Source: Manganibacter manganicus
GTDB lineage: Bacteria; Pseudomonadota; Alphaproteobacteria; Rhizobiales; Rhizobiaceae
Assembly (NCBI RefSeq): GCF_002075885.1
Contig: NZ_MDET01000023.1
Location: forward strand, 1 to 64,000
DNA length: 64,000 nucleotides
Direction: 5' to 3'
Shown: positions 32,785-43,082 of the stretch, one piece after another
Position numbering within the stretch: the stretch's first letter is position 1
Layout of the letters: each line of letters starts with the position of its first letter
Notes under the pieces: generated by a model
Told to the model about the DNA's origin: nothing
Database searches by the model: none
The model's input: the letters and a program-made list of their open reading frames with translations, nothing else
Position numbers and translations under genes: made by a program

Positions 32785-34077
32785 ATGGGTGTTGAGGTAA
32801 GCCGTCTGTCGAACGGCCTGACAGTCGCCACCGAAACCCTTCCAAGCATCGAATCCGTCGCTCTCGGCGTGTGGGTCAAGTCCGGGGCTCGCGACGAACG
32901 TGACGAAGAGCACGGAATGGCCCACCTTCTTGAGCATATGGCGTTCAAGGGGACGCGGCGGCGAAGCGCCTTCCAGATCGCCTCGGAGATCGAGGATGTA
33001 GGCGGGGAAATCAACGCGGCGACCAGCGTCGAGACGACGTCCTTCTATGCGCGGGTGTTGAGCGCCGACGTGCCGCTGGCCGTCGATATGCTTGCCGACA
33101 TCCTGCAGGAATCGCTATTCGATCCAGACGAACTCAGCCGTGAGCAGCATGTCATCCTGCAGGAGATCGGCGCCGCGCACGATACACCCGACGATATCGT
33201 CTTCGACAGATTCACCGAAACAGCCTTTCGCCACCAGACACTTGGCCGCTCCATACTCGGCACGCCGGAGACGGTGAAATCCTTCACCTCGAAGCAGTTG
33301 CACGATTTCATCGAGCGCCAATACGGCGCCGACCGCATGATCGTGGTGGCCGCCGGAGATATCAGGCACGACGATTTCGTGCGCGAAGTGGAGGCACGCC
33401 TCGGCGGCTTTCGGGCAAAATCGACCGGCACCACGCCGCAATATGCCCAATATGTCGGCGGCGATTTTCGCGAAAACCGCGACCTGATGGACGCGCAGAT
33501 CATCCTCGGCTTCGAGGGCCGCGCCTACCATGTGCGCGATTTCTATTGCAGCCAGGTGCTTTCGATGATCCTCGGCGGCGGCATGTCGTCGCGCCTTTTT
33601 CAAGAGGTGCGCGAAAAGCGTGGCCTGTGTTACTCGGTCTACGCCTTCCATTGGGGCTTTTCCGATACGGGAATCTTCGGCGTGCATGCCGCGACCGGTC
33701 AAAGCGGCATGGCGGAACTCGTACCGGTCATCATCCGGGAACTGGAAAGAGCGGGAGAATCCATCGGACAGGTCGAACTCGACCGCGCGCACGCGCAATA
33801 TCGTGCCGGGTTGATCATGTCGGGCGAAAATCCGGCCAGCCGCGCCTCGCAGATCGCACGACAACTGCTCCTGTTCGGGCGCCCTGTCCCGAAAGAAGAA
33901 TTGATGGAAAGACTTGCCGCACTCACGGTCGATCGTCTCACGGATCTTTCCGGCCGGCTGTTTTCGACGAAGCCGACGCTCACCGCTGTCGGACCGGTGG
34001 GCGCGCTTGCACCTTACGAATCGATATTGGAAGCCTTGCCGAATGGCACGGGCATGGCCCGCAAGCTGGCAGGCTAG
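32785..34077 (+). CDS. M16-family zinc peptidase
   Basis: A 430-residue peptidase of the pitrilysin/mitochondrial processing peptidase type. The inverted zinc motif HLLEH has ligands H47 and H51 with catalytic E50, and a third acidic ligand is expected in the INAATSVETTSFYA region. The C-terminal half carries the second M16 domain. Family members degrade or process peptides. The ATG at 32785 has AAGGAG (32769-32774) upstream. The thrC-M16 gene order is common in alphaproteobacteria. Confidence 0.92.
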   Translation: MGVEVSRLSNGLTVATETLPSIESVALGVWVKSGARDERDEEHGMAHLLEHMAFKGTRRRSAFQIASEIEDVGGEINAATSVETTSFYARVLSADVPLAVDMLADILQESLFDPDELSREQHVILQEIGAAHDTPDDIVFDRFTETAFRHQTLGRSILGTPETVKSFTSKQLHDFIERQYGADRMIVVAAGDIRHDDFVREVEARLGGFRAKSTGTTPQYAQYVGGDFRENRDLMDAQIILGFEGRAYHVRDFYCSQVLSMILGGGMSSRLFQEVREKRGLCYSVYAFHWGFSDTGIFGVHAATGQSGMAELVPVIIRELERAGESIGQVELDRAHAQYRAGLIMSGENPASRASQIARQLLLFGRPVPKEELMERLAALTVDRLTDLSGRLFSTKPTLTAVGPVGALAPYESILEALPNGTGMARKLAG

Positions 34078-34099
34078 TTCACCGGGGTTGGGGCGAAGC

Positions 34100-34696
34100 G
34101 TGTTTGCGCAGTCCTTCTTTCGCCGCGATACACCGGCACTGGACGGAACCAAAGTCCGGCTGCGCGCGCCGCTTGCCAACGACTACCGCGAATGGGCGGC
34201 GCTGCGCGGCGAAAGCCGGGGCTTTCTGGAACGTTGGGAACCACGCTGGATGCCCGACGAACTGGAGCGGTCGGCCTGGCGCCATCGCATCAGCCGCTAC
34301 CGCGAGGACCACGTACGCGGCACCGCCCTTGCCTTCTTCATCTTCGAGCGCGAAGGCGGCAGGCTTTGCGGCGGCATTACCATCGGCAATATTCGTCACG
34401 GCGTCTCGCAAAGCGGACATATCGGCTACTGGATTGGCGAGCGCTACGGCGGGCGCGGACTGATGACAGATGCGGTGCAGGTGCTGACCCGCTTTGCCTT
34501 CGACACGATGCGGTTGCACCGGATCGAAGCTGCCTGTATTCCCGACAATAACCGTTCGATCCGGGTACTTGAAAAAGCCGGATTCCAGCGCGAAGGACTT
34601 CTTCGATCCTATCTCAGGATCAACGGTATCTGGCAGGATCATCTTCTCTACGCCAAGATCGCCGATGACATTTCCGGCGCTCGATCAAAGGGCTGA
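34100..34696 (+). CDS. GNAT acetyltransferase, RimJ/RimL-like
   Basis: A 198-residue N-acetyltransferase. KVRLRAPLANDYREWAALR opens the fold. IGYWIGERYGGRGLMTDAV is the acetyl-CoA loop and RIEAACIPDNNRSIRVLEKAGFQREGLLR the characteristic C-terminal motif. RimJ-like enzymes acetylate N-termini of ribosomal or other proteins. I propose a GTG start at 34100, 22 bp after the peptidase gene, because upstream codons lie inside that gene in another frame. It runs directly into the GGDEF/EAL gene. Confidence 0.85.
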   Translation: MFAQSFFRRDTPALDGTKVRLRAPLANDYREWAALRGESRGFLERWEPRWMPDELERSAWRHRISRYREDHVRGTALAFFIFEREGGRLCGGITIGNIRHGVSQSGHIGYWIGERYGGRGLMTDAVQVLTRFAFDTMRLHRIEAACIPDNNRSIRVLEKAGFQREGLLRSYLRINGIWQDHLLYAKIADDISGARSKG

Positions 34697-34698
34697 TT

Positions 34699-37587
34699 TT
34701 GACCAATTTTCCGCGAATCAGATCGCTTCTCGCATGTGTCCTCGCGGCAATCGTCATGCTGTCTTCAATCGTCTCGACCTATGCGGTCGAGCCGATCAAG
34801 ATTTCGCGCGACGACGTCGCGCTCGATCTTTCCGGCGCGGTCCAGATCTATCGAAACCAGGGTGAGAATTTTCAGGTTTCGACGGCCCCTGGTGCGGACG
34901 GTATCGTGCGGCGCATCGAGGTCGAGGCGAAGGACGCGCGTTCGACCGGCGACTGGGCGGTTTTCGCACTGGCCAATTCGACCGATCAGCAGATCGATCG
35001 GTTGATTGTGGCGCCGCATTTCCGGCTGGTGGATTCCGGCCTGTTCTGGCCGGACCTCGGCTCAACCCGGATCGCCTCCATTACGCCCTCGGAGGGTTTT
35101 GCACTCGATCGCCAGGCGAGTCCCGATGCCGACGTGTTCAGGGTGACGCTAAACCCCGGCACGGTGGTGACATTCATCGCCGAACTCGCCGCGCCGAAAT
35201 TGCCGCAGGTCTATCTGTGGGATCCCGAAGCCTACAAGGACTCGGTCAATTCCTACACGCTCTACAGAGGCATCGTGATCGGCATCGCCGGGCTGCTGGC
35301 CCTGTTCCTGACCATCCTGTTCGTCGTCAAGGGAACCTCGATGTTCCCGGCTACCGCGGCTCTTTCATGGGCGGTGCTTGCCTATATCTGCGTCGATTTC
35401 GGCTTCCTCAACAAGGTCATCGAGATGTCGCCGGGCAGCGAACAGATATGGCGGGCAAGTACCGAGGTCGGGTTGGCGACCACTTTCGTGGTCTTCCTGT
35501 TCACCTATCTCAACCTCAACCGCTGGCACGGCCATTTCAGCTATGGCGCGCTTGTCTGGATTCTCGGTCTCGCACTGATGGCAGGTGTCGCCATCATCGA
35601 TCCGGCAATTGCCGCCGGCATCGCGCGGCTTTCCTTCGCCGCCACCGCGCTGGTCGGGCTTGGGCTCATCATCGTGCTCGGTCTGCGCGGCTATGATCGC
35701 GCGATCATGCTCATACCAAGCTGGGTCATGGTCTTGTTATGGCTCACCGGTTCTTGGATGGCGATCACCGGCATACTCGACAACGACATCGTGCAGCCGG
35801 CGCTCGGCGGCGGCCTCATTCTCATCATCCTGCTCATCGGCTTTACCGTCATGCAGCACGCCTTTGCCGGCGGCGCCCTGCATCAGGGTCTGTTCTCCGA
35901 CCTGGAAAGACAAGCGCTGGCAGTGGCCGGTTCCGGCGACGTGGTCTGGGACTGGGACGTGCTGCGCGACTGTGTGATCACAAAGCCCGACATCAGCGCC
36001 CAACTCGGACTGGCGCCGGACAGCCTGACGGGTGCCGCCCGCAACTGGTTGCCGGCGCTGCATGTCGATGACCGTGACACATTCCGCACGACGCTCGATA
36101 TCGTACTCGAGCACCGGCGCGGAAAGGTGGCGCAAAACTTCCGCCTGCGCGGCGCGGATGGCCACTATCATTGGTTCGCCCTGCGGGCGCGCCCCGTCAT
36201 CGGTTCCGACGGCGCAGTTATTCGTTGTGTCGGCACCCTGGTGGATGTAACCGAGCAGAAGAAGGCCGAGGAAAGGCTGCTGCACGACGCAGTGCACGAC
36301 AATCTCACCGGCCTTCCCAACCGGGAACTGTTCATGAACCGGCTGGAGACGATCATCTCCATCGCCCGCACAGAGGAAAAAGTGCGGCCAACCGTCTTCG
36401 TCATCGATATCGATCGCTTCAAGCAGGTCAATGACGGGCTAGGCATTTCAGCCGGCGACACAATCCTGCTCACCATAGCACGGCGCCTGCACAGGCTTTT
36501 GAAACCCAGGGACTCGCTGTCGCGCTTCAGCGGCGATCAATTCGCGCTGATGTTGCTTTCGGAACAGGATCCGGCCCGCATTGCCGCTTTCGCCGATGCG
36601 CTCAAGCACGCCATCAATGCCTCCATCACCTTTGCCAAGCGCGAAATCGTATTGACCGCTTCGGTCGGTCTCATCACCTGGACCACGGACCAATCCTCGG
36701 CGGAGGACATGGTCAAGGATGCCGAGCTTGCCATGCATCAGGCCAAGCGCTTCGGCGGCGATCGTATCGAGCCTTTCCGCCCGGCCTTCCGTACCGCCGG
36801 GACGGATAGGCTGCAATTCGAATCCGATCTCAGGCGGGCGCTGGAGCGCCGCGAATTCACACTCGCCTATCAACCCATCATACGGCTGGAGGACAACAGC
36901 GTTGCCGGCTTCGAGGCGCTGCTACGCTGGGACCATCCGCGCCGCGGCATGATCCCGCCGGCCGATTTCATTCCGATTGCCGAAAGCAGCGGGCTGATCG
37001 TGCAACTCGGCCTGTTCGCCATGCAGAAAGCCGCCGAAGACCTCGCCGGATGGCAAAAGCAGGTCGGCAACGTGCCGCTGTCAGTCTCCGTCAATCTTTC
37101 CAGCCGCCAACTCATCCGCCGCGATCTCGTCAGCGACGTCCGTTCGGTCATCGCGCGCGCCAACATCAAGCCGCGCTGCTTCCGGTTGGAACTCACCGAA
37201 TCTCTCGTTATGGACAATCCCGAACAGACTGCGCATGTCCTGACCAAGCTCAAGCAGCTTGGCATCGGCCTGTCGCTGGACGATTTCGGCACCGGCTATT
37301 CCTCGCTTGCCTATCTCACGCGCTTCCCCTTCGACACGATCAAGATCGACAAGAGCTTTGTGGACGACACCACGCCGAAACGCGCGGTGCTGATCAAATC
37401 CATGGTCAGCATGGCGCATGAGCTTGGCCTGTCAGTCGTGGCCGAAGGCGTCTCGGATGAAAGAGACGCCCTGGAATTGCGGCAAATGGGCTGCGAATAT
37501 GTGCAGAGCTTCATGTTCGGTCCGCCGGTTGGCGGCGATCAGGTGCTGAGGATGCTGAAAGAACAATATCCGCTGACGCAAGCCTGA
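34699..37587 (+). CDS. Membrane GGDEF/EAL protein, probable c-di-GMP phosphodiesterase
   Basis: A 962-residue signalling protein. A signal peptide (1-29) and a periplasmic domain (about 30-185) precede seven or so membrane helices (about 190-390), resembling 7TMR-DISM receptors. A PAS domain (405-520) with a PAC end is followed by a GGDEF domain with a degenerate SGDQF motif near 610, so cyclase activity is doubtful. The EAL domain is intact: EALLRW near 738 and DDFGTGYSSLAYL near 860. It should hydrolyse c-di-GMP. The start is TTG, 2 bp after the acetyltransferase gene. Confidence 0.9.
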   Translation: MTNFPRIRSLLACVLAAIVMLSSIVSTYAVEPIKISRDDVALDLSGAVQIYRNQGENFQVSTAPGADGIVRRIEVEAKDARSTGDWAVFALANSTDQQIDRLIVAPHFRLVDSGLFWPDLGSTRIASITPSEGFALDRQASPDADVFRVTLNPGTVVTFIAELAAPKLPQVYLWDPEAYKDSVNSYTLYRGIVIGIAGLLALFLTILFVVKGTSMFPATAALSWAVLAYICVDFGFLNKVIEMSPGSEQIWRASTEVGLATTFVVFLFTYLNLNRWHGHFSYGALVWILGLALMAGVAIIDPAIAAGIARLSFAATALVGLGLIIVLGLRGYDRAIMLIPSWVMVLLWLTGSWMAITGILDNDIVQPALGGGLILIILLIGFTVMQHAFAGGALHQGLFSDLERQALAVAGSGDVVWDWDVLRDCVITKPDISAQLGLAPDSLTGAARNWLPALHVDDRDTFRTTLDIVLEHRRGKVAQNFRLRGADGHYHWFALRARPVIGSDGAVIRCVGTLVDVTEQKKAEERLLHDAVHDNLTGLPNRELFMNRLETIISIARTEEKVRPTVFVIDIDRFKQVNDGLGISAGDTILLTIARRLHRLLKPRDSLSRFSGDQFALMLLSEQDPARIAAFADALKHAINASITFAKREIVLTASVGLITWTTDQSSAEDMVKDAELAMHQAKRFGGDRIEPFRPAFRTAGTDRLQFESDLRRALERREFTLAYQPIIRLEDNSVAGFEALLRWDHPRRGMIPPADFIPIAESSGLIVQLGLFAMQKAAEDLAGWQKQVGNVPLSVSVNLSSRQLIRRDLVSDVRSVIARANIKPRCFRLELTESLVMDNPEQTAHVLTKLKQLGIGLSLDDFGTGYSSLAYLTRFPFDTIKIDKSFVDDTTPKRAVLIKSMVSMAHELGLSVVAEGVSDERDALELRQMGCEYVQSFMFGPPVGGDQVLRMLKEQYPLTQA

Positions 37588-37610
37588 GATTTCAGTCCCT
37601 TGCAATACGG

Positions 37611-38219
37611 TCAGGCGTGGCCGGCAGCCATGCTGAGCCGAACGGGATCGATTCCCATCGACGCAAGGATGCGGTCGTATTTGCGCTCGATATCGGCATC
37701 GAATAGAAGTTCAGGCGTCGCCGGACAGGTCAGCCAGCCGTTCTCGGCTATCTCGGTTTCCAGTTGGCCGGCGCCCCAGCCCGCATAACCCAGCGCCATC
37801 AACGCCTGGCGCGGACCACGGCCTGCCGAAATGGCGCGCAAGATATCCACTGTGGCGGTCAGGCAGATGTCGTCTGAAACGTCGAGGGAAGATTCCACCC
37901 GGTAGTCACCGGAATGCAGGACGAAACCGCGACTGCGGTCCACCGGGCCGCCATTGCGCACCACGAAGTCGCGCGTATGCGCCGGCAGGCGGATAGCCTC
38001 CTGCTCCTTCAGGATGCCAAGCTGGACAAGCAGGTCGGGAAACAGCATCTGTTGCGTCTGATTGATGATGAGGCCCATGGCCCCTTCGTCGCTATGGGCA
38101 CATACATAGATCACCGCACGCGCGAAGCGGTCGTCCTTCATGGCCGGCATGGCGATGAGGAACTGGTCGTCGAGGAAGCCGCGCCGCGTGGCCGAACTCT
38201 TGTTGTGCAGCAGGTCCAT
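37611..38219 (-). CDS. YqgE/AlgH (UPF0301) family protein
   Basis: A 202-residue protein with the conserved pattern [38 protein letters not shown], then [14 protein letters not shown] and [21 protein letters not shown]. AlgH-type proteins have been tied to transcriptional control of alginate and envelope functions in pseudomonads, but the biochemical role is unsettled. It converges on the GGDEF/EAL gene. The length fits the family. Confidence 0.9.
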   Translation of the reverse strand: MDLLHNKSSATRRGFLDDQFLIAMPAMKDDRFARAVIYVCAHSDEGAMGLIINQTQQMLFPDLLVQLGILKEQEAIRLPAHTRDFVVRNGGPVDRSRGFVLHSGDYRVESSLDVSDDICLTATVDILRAISAGRGPRQALMALGYAGWGAGQLETEIAENGWLTCPATPELLFDADIERKYDRILASMGIDPVRLSMAAGHA

Positions 38220-38374
38220 GCTTGAAGCCTAACGCTTTTTCCGCGCACACGAAAGATGCACCATAGTCGCGGCTCGTTCAACGGCAGGGCTAGGCCGCCG
38301 TGTCACGCAAATATGATGCCCGGTTGCGCGCAAAGTGAGTTGCAAGGCCGGAACTGGGCAGCCAAACCAACATC

Positions 38375-39184
38375 ATGAAATCTGTTTCGGCACTTTTGTC
38401 CTGTTCGCTCGTGCTCGCCTTCGCCGGCGCCGCGCCGGCATTCGCATCTTCGTCGGACTGGCATGCCGGCCAGGGTGGCCGGATCCGGCTTGTCACCGCG
38501 GGCGGCGCCGACGCATCGGGGCGCATGCAGGGCGCGCTGGAGATTGCTCTCGACCCAGGCTGGAAAACCTACTGGCGCGACCCCGGCGACAGCGGCGTGC
38601 CGCCGCAGATCGACATTTCGCCAAGCACCAATATCCAGAGCATCAGTCTCGCATTTCCGGCACCACGCCATCATGACGACGGCTATGGCGTGTGGGCGGG
38701 CTACGATCATTCCGTTTCTATTCCCGTGACCTTCACGCTGGCCAAGCCTGCCGCCAAAGCCCTGGTCGAAGCCGATGTCTTCCTCGGCATCTGCGAGACC
38801 ATCTGCATTCCGGTGCAGGCCAGATTGACGGTCGATCCGGCCAAGGCACCCGACAATGCGGCCGATGCCGAACTGGTCAAAGCTGCGTTCGCAGCCCTGC
38901 CCGCGCCCGAACGGGCGGATTTCAAGATCAAGGTCCTGCGCGGCGACCATGAGACCCTGCACGTCGAGGCCATCGCGCCGGGCGATCCGGCATCGGTGGA
39001 TTTCTTCGTCGCCGGCGAAAAGGAATATATGTTCGGGCCACCAAAGCGCCGTGAGAAGGACGGTGAAATCACGTTCTCGGTGCAAATCCTCGATCGTCCG
39101 ACGACAGCCCCCGGCGAAGGCGGATTACACTATACGCTGACCAGTTCGGAAGGCGCGGTCGCCGGCCTCATCCCCTATCCCTGA
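38375..39184 (+). CDS. Periplasmic DsbD N-terminal-domain-like protein
   Basis: A 269-residue exported protein with a signal peptide ending near AFA (residue 25). The mature part resembles the DsbD alpha domain (thiol:disulfide interchange): IALDPGWKTYWRDPGDSGVPPQID and VFLGICETICIPVQARLTV, with two cysteines in CETIC. There is no membrane or thioredoxin domain, so it is a stand-alone alpha-like module. It could take electrons from a separate CcdA-type protein. It is followed by the peroxiredoxin gene on the same strand. Confidence 0.8.
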   Translation: MKSVSALLSCSLVLAFAGAAPAFASSSDWHAGQGGRIRLVTAGGADASGRMQGALEIALDPGWKTYWRDPGDSGVPPQIDISPSTNIQSISLAFPAPRHHDDGYGVWAGYDHSVSIPVTFTLAKPAAKALVEADVFLGICETICIPVQARLTVDPAKAPDNAADAELVKAAFAALPAPERADFKIKVLRGDHETLHVEAIAPGDPASVDFFVAGEKEYMFGPPKRREKDGEITFSVQILDRPTTAPGEGGLHYTLTSSEGAVAGLIPYP

Positions 39185-39257
39185 TAGTTTCCCATGGTTG
39201 CGAGGAAGACGGTCGTCAGCTATCGCTGCGGCATAATTTCCATCGATGAGGAACGAC

Positions 39258-39743
39258 ATGACGATTTCCGTTGGCGACAAACTGCCCGAAGCGACATTCA
39301 AGACAATGGGCGCGGATGGTGCGAAAGCCATTACCACCGGCGAAATCTTTTCCGGCCGCAAGGTGGTTCTGTTCGGCGTGCCCGGTGCCTTCACGCCGAC
39401 CTGCAGCAACAACCATTTGCCGGGTTATCTGGAAAACCACGACGCACTCAAGGCGCGCGGCATCCACACCATCGCCGTGGTTTCGGTCAACGACGTCTTC
39501 GTCATGAACGCCTGGGCGCGCTTCACCAATGGCGAAGGCAAGATCCTGTTCCTTGCCGATGGCAATGGTGATTTCGTCGAGGCTGCCGGCCTCTCGGCCG
39601 ACCTGTCGGGCGGCGGCATGGGCACTCGTTCGAAGCGTTTTTCCATGCTCGTCGACAATGGCGTCGTCAAAGCGTTGAATGTCGAGGATGCCCCCGGACA
39701 GGTGACGACATCCAGCGCCGCCGGAATACTCGAGCAGATTTAG
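39258..39743 (+). CDS. Peroxiredoxin, Prx5-like
   Basis: A 161-residue thiol peroxidase that reduces hydrogen peroxide and organic peroxides. The peroxidatic C49 is in VPGAFTPTCSNNHLPGY, the Prx5/AhpE-type active site. DLSGGGMGTRSKRFSMLVDNGVVKALNVED is the conserved C-terminal part. The ATG at 39258 has GAGG upstream. A glutathione- or glutaredoxin-dependent mechanism is usual for this subgroup. It converges with rnhA. Confidence 0.92.
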   Translation: MTISVGDKLPEATFKTMGADGAKAITTGEIFSGRKVVLFGVPGAFTPTCSNNHLPGYLENHDALKARGIHTIAVVSVNDVFVMNAWARFTNGEGKILFLADGNGDFVEAAGLSADLSGGGMGTRSKRFSMLVDNGVVKALNVEDAPGQVTTSSAAGILEQI

Positions 39744-39748
39744 TCACT

Positions 39749-40267
39749 TTACCTCCCGGCAACGCGCGCCTTGCGCGGTGCCGGTCCGCCTGCGGCGGCA
39801 GCAACTTTCGGCTTTTTCTTGAAAGGCGCCATGCCCTCGCGGGCAAGTTCGTCCGCGCGCTCGTTCTCCGGATGGCCGGCATGGCCCTTCACCCAATGCC
39901 ATGCTACCTGATGACGGCGGTGCGCTTCGTCCAGAGCCTGCCAAAGCTCGGCATTCTTGACCGGCTGCTTTGAAGCAGTCTTCCAGCCATTGCGCTTCCA
40001 GCCTTCGATCCAACCCGAAATGCCATCCTTGACGTAGGAACTGTCGGTATAGAGATCGACCGTGGTGCCTTCCTTGATGGCGTTCAGCGCGCTGATCGCG
40101 GCCATCAACTCCATACGATTGTTGGTGGTCTGCGCTTCGCCGCCCTTGAGTTCACGGATCGCACCGTCATTCGCACCGTCGCTGCGCAGCCGCAGCACGG
40201 CACCCCATCCGCCGGGGCCGGGATTGCCGGAGCATGCTCCGTCGGTGAAAGCCTCGACGCGCCTCAC
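39749..40267 (-). CDS. rnhA: Ribonuclease HI
   Basis: A 172-residue nuclease that removes RNA from RNA-DNA hybrids. Catalytic acidic residues appear in [34 protein letters not shown] and [12 protein letters not shown] lysine-rich tail of about 20 residues extends beyond the usual end. Its ATG overlaps the thrB stop (ATGA), as in other alphaproteobacteria. Confidence 0.96.
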   Translation of the reverse strand: MRRVEAFTDGACSGNPGPGGWGAVLRLRSDGANDGAIRELKGGEAQTTNNRMELMAAISALNAIKEGTTVDLYTDSSYVKDGISGWIEGWKRNGWKTASKQPVKNAELWQALDEAHRRHQVAWHWVKGHAGHPENERADELAREGMAPFKKKPKVAAAAGGPAPRKARVAGR

Positions 40268-41244
40268 ACTGCTGCCCTCTCGCTCTTGAGCCCATACTCG
40301 GCGGCCGACCGCACTTGCCGATGAAAGCGCATGCGGCGCAGATATTCGACCGGGTCCTTCTTCACCACAAGGCTGCCGGCCGGCGTATTGAGCCAGTCGT
40401 AAAGGCGGGTCAGCATGAAGCGCAGGGCCGCGCCATGCGCCAGGATCGGCAAGGCATCGGCTTCCGCCCGCGACAGCGCCCGCACCCCGACATAGCCTTC
40501 GAGCAGCGCCATTCCCTTCGTCAGATTATAGCTGTTGTCCTTCTCGAAGCACCAGGCATTGAGGCACACGGCCACGTCATAGGCCAGAAGGTCGGTGCAG
40601 GCGAAATAGAAGTCGATCAGGCCGGAAAGCCGTTCGCCGAGGAAAAACACATTGTCGGGGAACAGATCGGCATGGATGACGCCGGCCGGCAGGTCGCGCG
40701 GCCAGTTGGCCTCGAACAAGGCCAGATCCCGTTCCACTTCCGCCGCCAGACCCGGCTCGACCTCGTCGGCGCGCGCGCGCGCCTTTTCCCAGAGCGGACG
40801 CCAACCTGAAACCGAAAGCGCGTTGGGACGCTCAAGCGAAAAATCCTGGCCGGCCAGATGCATCCCGGCCAGGGCGGCGCCGACGGCGCGGCAATGCTCG
40901 ACGGTCGGCCGGCGCATCCACATACCTTCAAGGAAAGTGACGATAGCTGCCGGGCGTCCCGCCAGTTCGCCCGTAGTCGCCCCGTCTTTGCGGGAGAGCG
41001 GCAGCGGGCAACTTATGCCCTTATCGTTCAGATGCTGCATAAGACCGAGGAAAAACGGCAGGTCGGCGGGGTTCACGCGCTTTTCGTAAAGCGTCAGGAT
41101 ATAGGCGCCGTTCGACGCGTGGATGAGGAAATTGGAATTCTCGACGCCTTCGGCGATACCCTTATAGGAGAGCAGTTCGCCGACCTCATAATCCTTCAGA
41201 AACCGCGCAAGCTCGCCTTCGGCAATATCGGTGTAAACCGCCAT
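40264..41244 (-). CDS. thrB: Homoserine kinase (APH-like type)
   Basis: A 326-residue kinase of the aminoglycoside phosphotransferase fold, the form of ThrB found in alphaproteobacteria and pseudomonads. It makes O-phosphohomoserine for thrC. Motifs include [22 protein letters not shown], the catalytic loop [13 protein letters not shown] and the metal site [15 protein letters not shown]. The ATG at 41244 lies 2 bp after ispH. A longer frame would run through ispH. Confidence 0.94.
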   Translation of the reverse strand: MAVYTDIAEGELARFLKDYEVGELLSYKGIAEGVENSNFLIHASNGAYILTLYEKRVNPADLPFFLGLMQHLNDKGISCPLPLSRKDGATTGELAGRPAAIVTFLEGMWMRRPTVEHCRAVGAALAGMHLAGQDFSLERPNALSVSGWRPLWEKARARADEVEPGLAAEVERDLALFEANWPRDLPAGVIHADLFPDNVFFLGERLSGLIDFYFACTDLLAYDVAVCLNAWCFEKDNSYNLTKGMALLEGYVGVRALSRAEADALPILAHGAALRFMLTRLYDWLNTPAGSLVVKKDPVEYLRRMRFHRQVRSAAEYGLKSERAAV

Positions 41245-41246
41245 GC

Positions 41247-42254
41247 TTACGCTCCGTTGACGAAGGCCATGTCGGCCGCGGTCAACTCGACATCGCGCAG
41301 CACGCGCATGACCGGAAAATCGGCGGTTTCCGTTGCCGTTATCGCAAGTTCGACGGAAACGTCGAAGCGGGCACGAAAGGCATCGATGATCTCGTCGACA
41401 ATGATTTCCGGCGCGGAGGCGCCGGCCGAAAGGCCCAGTGTCGCAATCGCGCCGATCCGCTCCCAAGGGATTTCAGAAGCCCGCTGGACCAGTAGCGACA
41501 TCCTTGCCCCGGCACGTTCGGCGACCTCGACCAGACGCCGCGAATTGGAAGAGTTCGGCGCGCCGACCACAAGGAACAGGTCTGCCCCATGCGCCGTTTC
41601 CTTGACCGCCTCCTGGCGGTTCGTGGTGGCATAACAGATCGATTCGGCGGCCGACGCCTGAAGGTCGGGGAAACGCTTCTGCAAGGTGCGAATGATGCCC
41701 GCCGTATCCTCGACCGAAAGCGTGGTCTGGGTAACAAAGCCGAGTGCGGTCGGGTCGGCCGGCATGAATGTCAATGCATCGGCTTCCGATTCGATCAGCG
41801 TGACCGCACCTTCGGGAAGCTGCCCCATGGTTCCGATGACTTCGGGATGTCCGGCATGGCCGATCAAGAGCACATGACGGCCAAGCCGCTGGTGGCGCAT
41901 CGCCTGCTTGTGAACCTTCGACACCAGCGGGCACGTCGCATCGAGGTAAAACAGGTTGCGCGCCTCGGCATCGGCGGGAACCGATTTCGGCACGCCATGG
42001 GCGGAAAAAACGACCGGGCATTCGCGGTGCTCAGCCGGGATTTCATGCAGTTCCTCGATGAAGACCGCGCCGAGATTCTGCAACCCCTCCACGACATAGC
42101 GGTTATGGACGATCTCATGACGGACATAGACCGGAGCGCCATATTTCTTCAGCGCCAGAACGACGATCTGGATGGCACGGTCAACACCGGCGCAGAAGCC
42201 ACGCGGCTGGCAAAGGCGGATCGTCAAGGGCGGTTTTGCAATCGTCGTCGGCAT
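41247..42254 (-). CDS. ispH: 4-hydroxy-3-methylbut-2-enyl diphosphate reductase
   Basis: A 335-residue iron-sulfur enzyme, the last step of the non-mevalonate isoprenoid pathway, giving IPP and DMAPP. The three cluster cysteines are in [27 protein letters not shown] and [25 protein letters not shown] and [15 protein letters not shown] are typical substrate-binding segments. It sits between surf1 and thrB on the minus strand. Dxs, the first enzyme of the pathway, lies at 54877-56793. Confidence 0.96.
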   Translation of the reverse strand: MPTTIAKPPLTIRLCQPRGFCAGVDRAIQIVVLALKKYGAPVYVRHEIVHNRYVVEGLQNLGAVFIEELHEIPAEHRECPVVFSAHGVPKSVPADAEARNLFYLDATCPLVSKVHKQAMRHQRLGRHVLLIGHAGHPEVIGTMGQLPEGAVTLIESEADALTFMPADPTALGFVTQTTLSVEDTAGIIRTLQKRFPDLQASAAESICYATTNRQEAVKETAHGADLFLVVGAPNSSNSRRLVEVAERAGARMSLLVQRASEIPWERIGAIATLGLSAGASAPEIIVDEIIDAFRARFDVSVELAITATETADFPVMRVLRDVELTAADMAFVNGA

Positions 42255-42317
42255 GGTTCGGGATGCTCGCTTTCCTGCGACATGCGGTTCATCGGCGGCC
42301 CTGTCAAGGCGGCGGCG

Positions 42318-43082
42318 CTATTCGGCTTTCAGCCTGCGCAACAGCGATATCAGCAGCACGCCGGCAAGCGCGGCCGCCAGGCCATACCAGGTGATCGCAT
42401 ATTGCAAATGATTGTTCGGCAAATTGACGATAGTGACGCCGCCGACCGGCAGGCCACCGGGATTGGGAGTCTTGTCGGCATCGAGCAGAAACGGCACGAG
42501 CGTGTAGCCGGCCGGCAGACCGGCAGTCGCCGCCATGGTATCGCGGTCTTTCCAGTAGAAGATGTTTTCCTTCGGCTCGTTGTCAGGAATGATGCGCGAG
42601 GGTTTGGCACTGAGCGGATTGCGAGCCAGGCCGGTGATCGTGACCGGCCCCGTCACCTGCCCTTGAGGCCGGGTGGCCGGGTCTTTCCTGTCGTATGGGA
42701 CGAAACCGCGATTGACCAGGAGATAGCGCCCATCGTCCAGACGCAGGGGCGTATAGACGTCGAAACCGGATTGACCTTCCCAAGTCGAGAAGAAATGCCG
42801 CTCGCCCTGATTGAAGAAAGTCCCTGAAACCGTGACCGGGACATAATTGACATCGCCCGTCTCGGTGAAACGCATCTCGGCGTCGGCCAGCGAAATCGGC
42901 GCCGAATGCATGCGCTGTTCGATGGTGTGAAGGAGGTCTTCCTTCCAGTGCAGGCGCTGTACCTGCCAGGTACCGAGCCCGAGAAGAATGACGATCCCGA
43001 TCGGCCCCAGCACCAGCGCCAGAATCAAACGCCGGCGCGACCTCGCGCCGGGAACCCGAGAGGCCTCCGCAGCGTCGGTCAT
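42318..43082 (-). CDS. SURF1-family cytochrome oxidase assembly protein
   Basis: A 254-residue inner-membrane protein with one helix at each end: LILALVLGPIGIVILLGLGTWQV near 18-40 and a C-terminal ITWYGLAAALAGVLLISLL. Between them lie LHWKEDLLHTIEQRM and the conserved LVNRGFVPYDRKDPATRPQGQVTG. Surf1 helps insert haem a into oxidase subunit I. Its start overlaps the DUF983 stop by 4 bases, tying it to the oxidase cluster. Confidence 0.92.
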   Translation of the reverse strand: MTDAAEASRVPGARSRRRLILALVLGPIGIVILLGLGTWQVQRLHWKEDLLHTIEQRMHSAPISLADAEMRFTETGDVNYVPVTVSGTFFNQGERHFFSTWEGQSGFDVYTPLRLDDGRYLLVNRGFVPYDRKDPATRPQGQVTGPVTITGLARNPLSAKPSRIIPDNEPKENIFYWKDRDTMAATAGLPAGYTLVPFLLDADKTPNPGGLPVGGVTIVNLPNNHLQYAITWYGLAAALAGVLLISLLRRLKAE

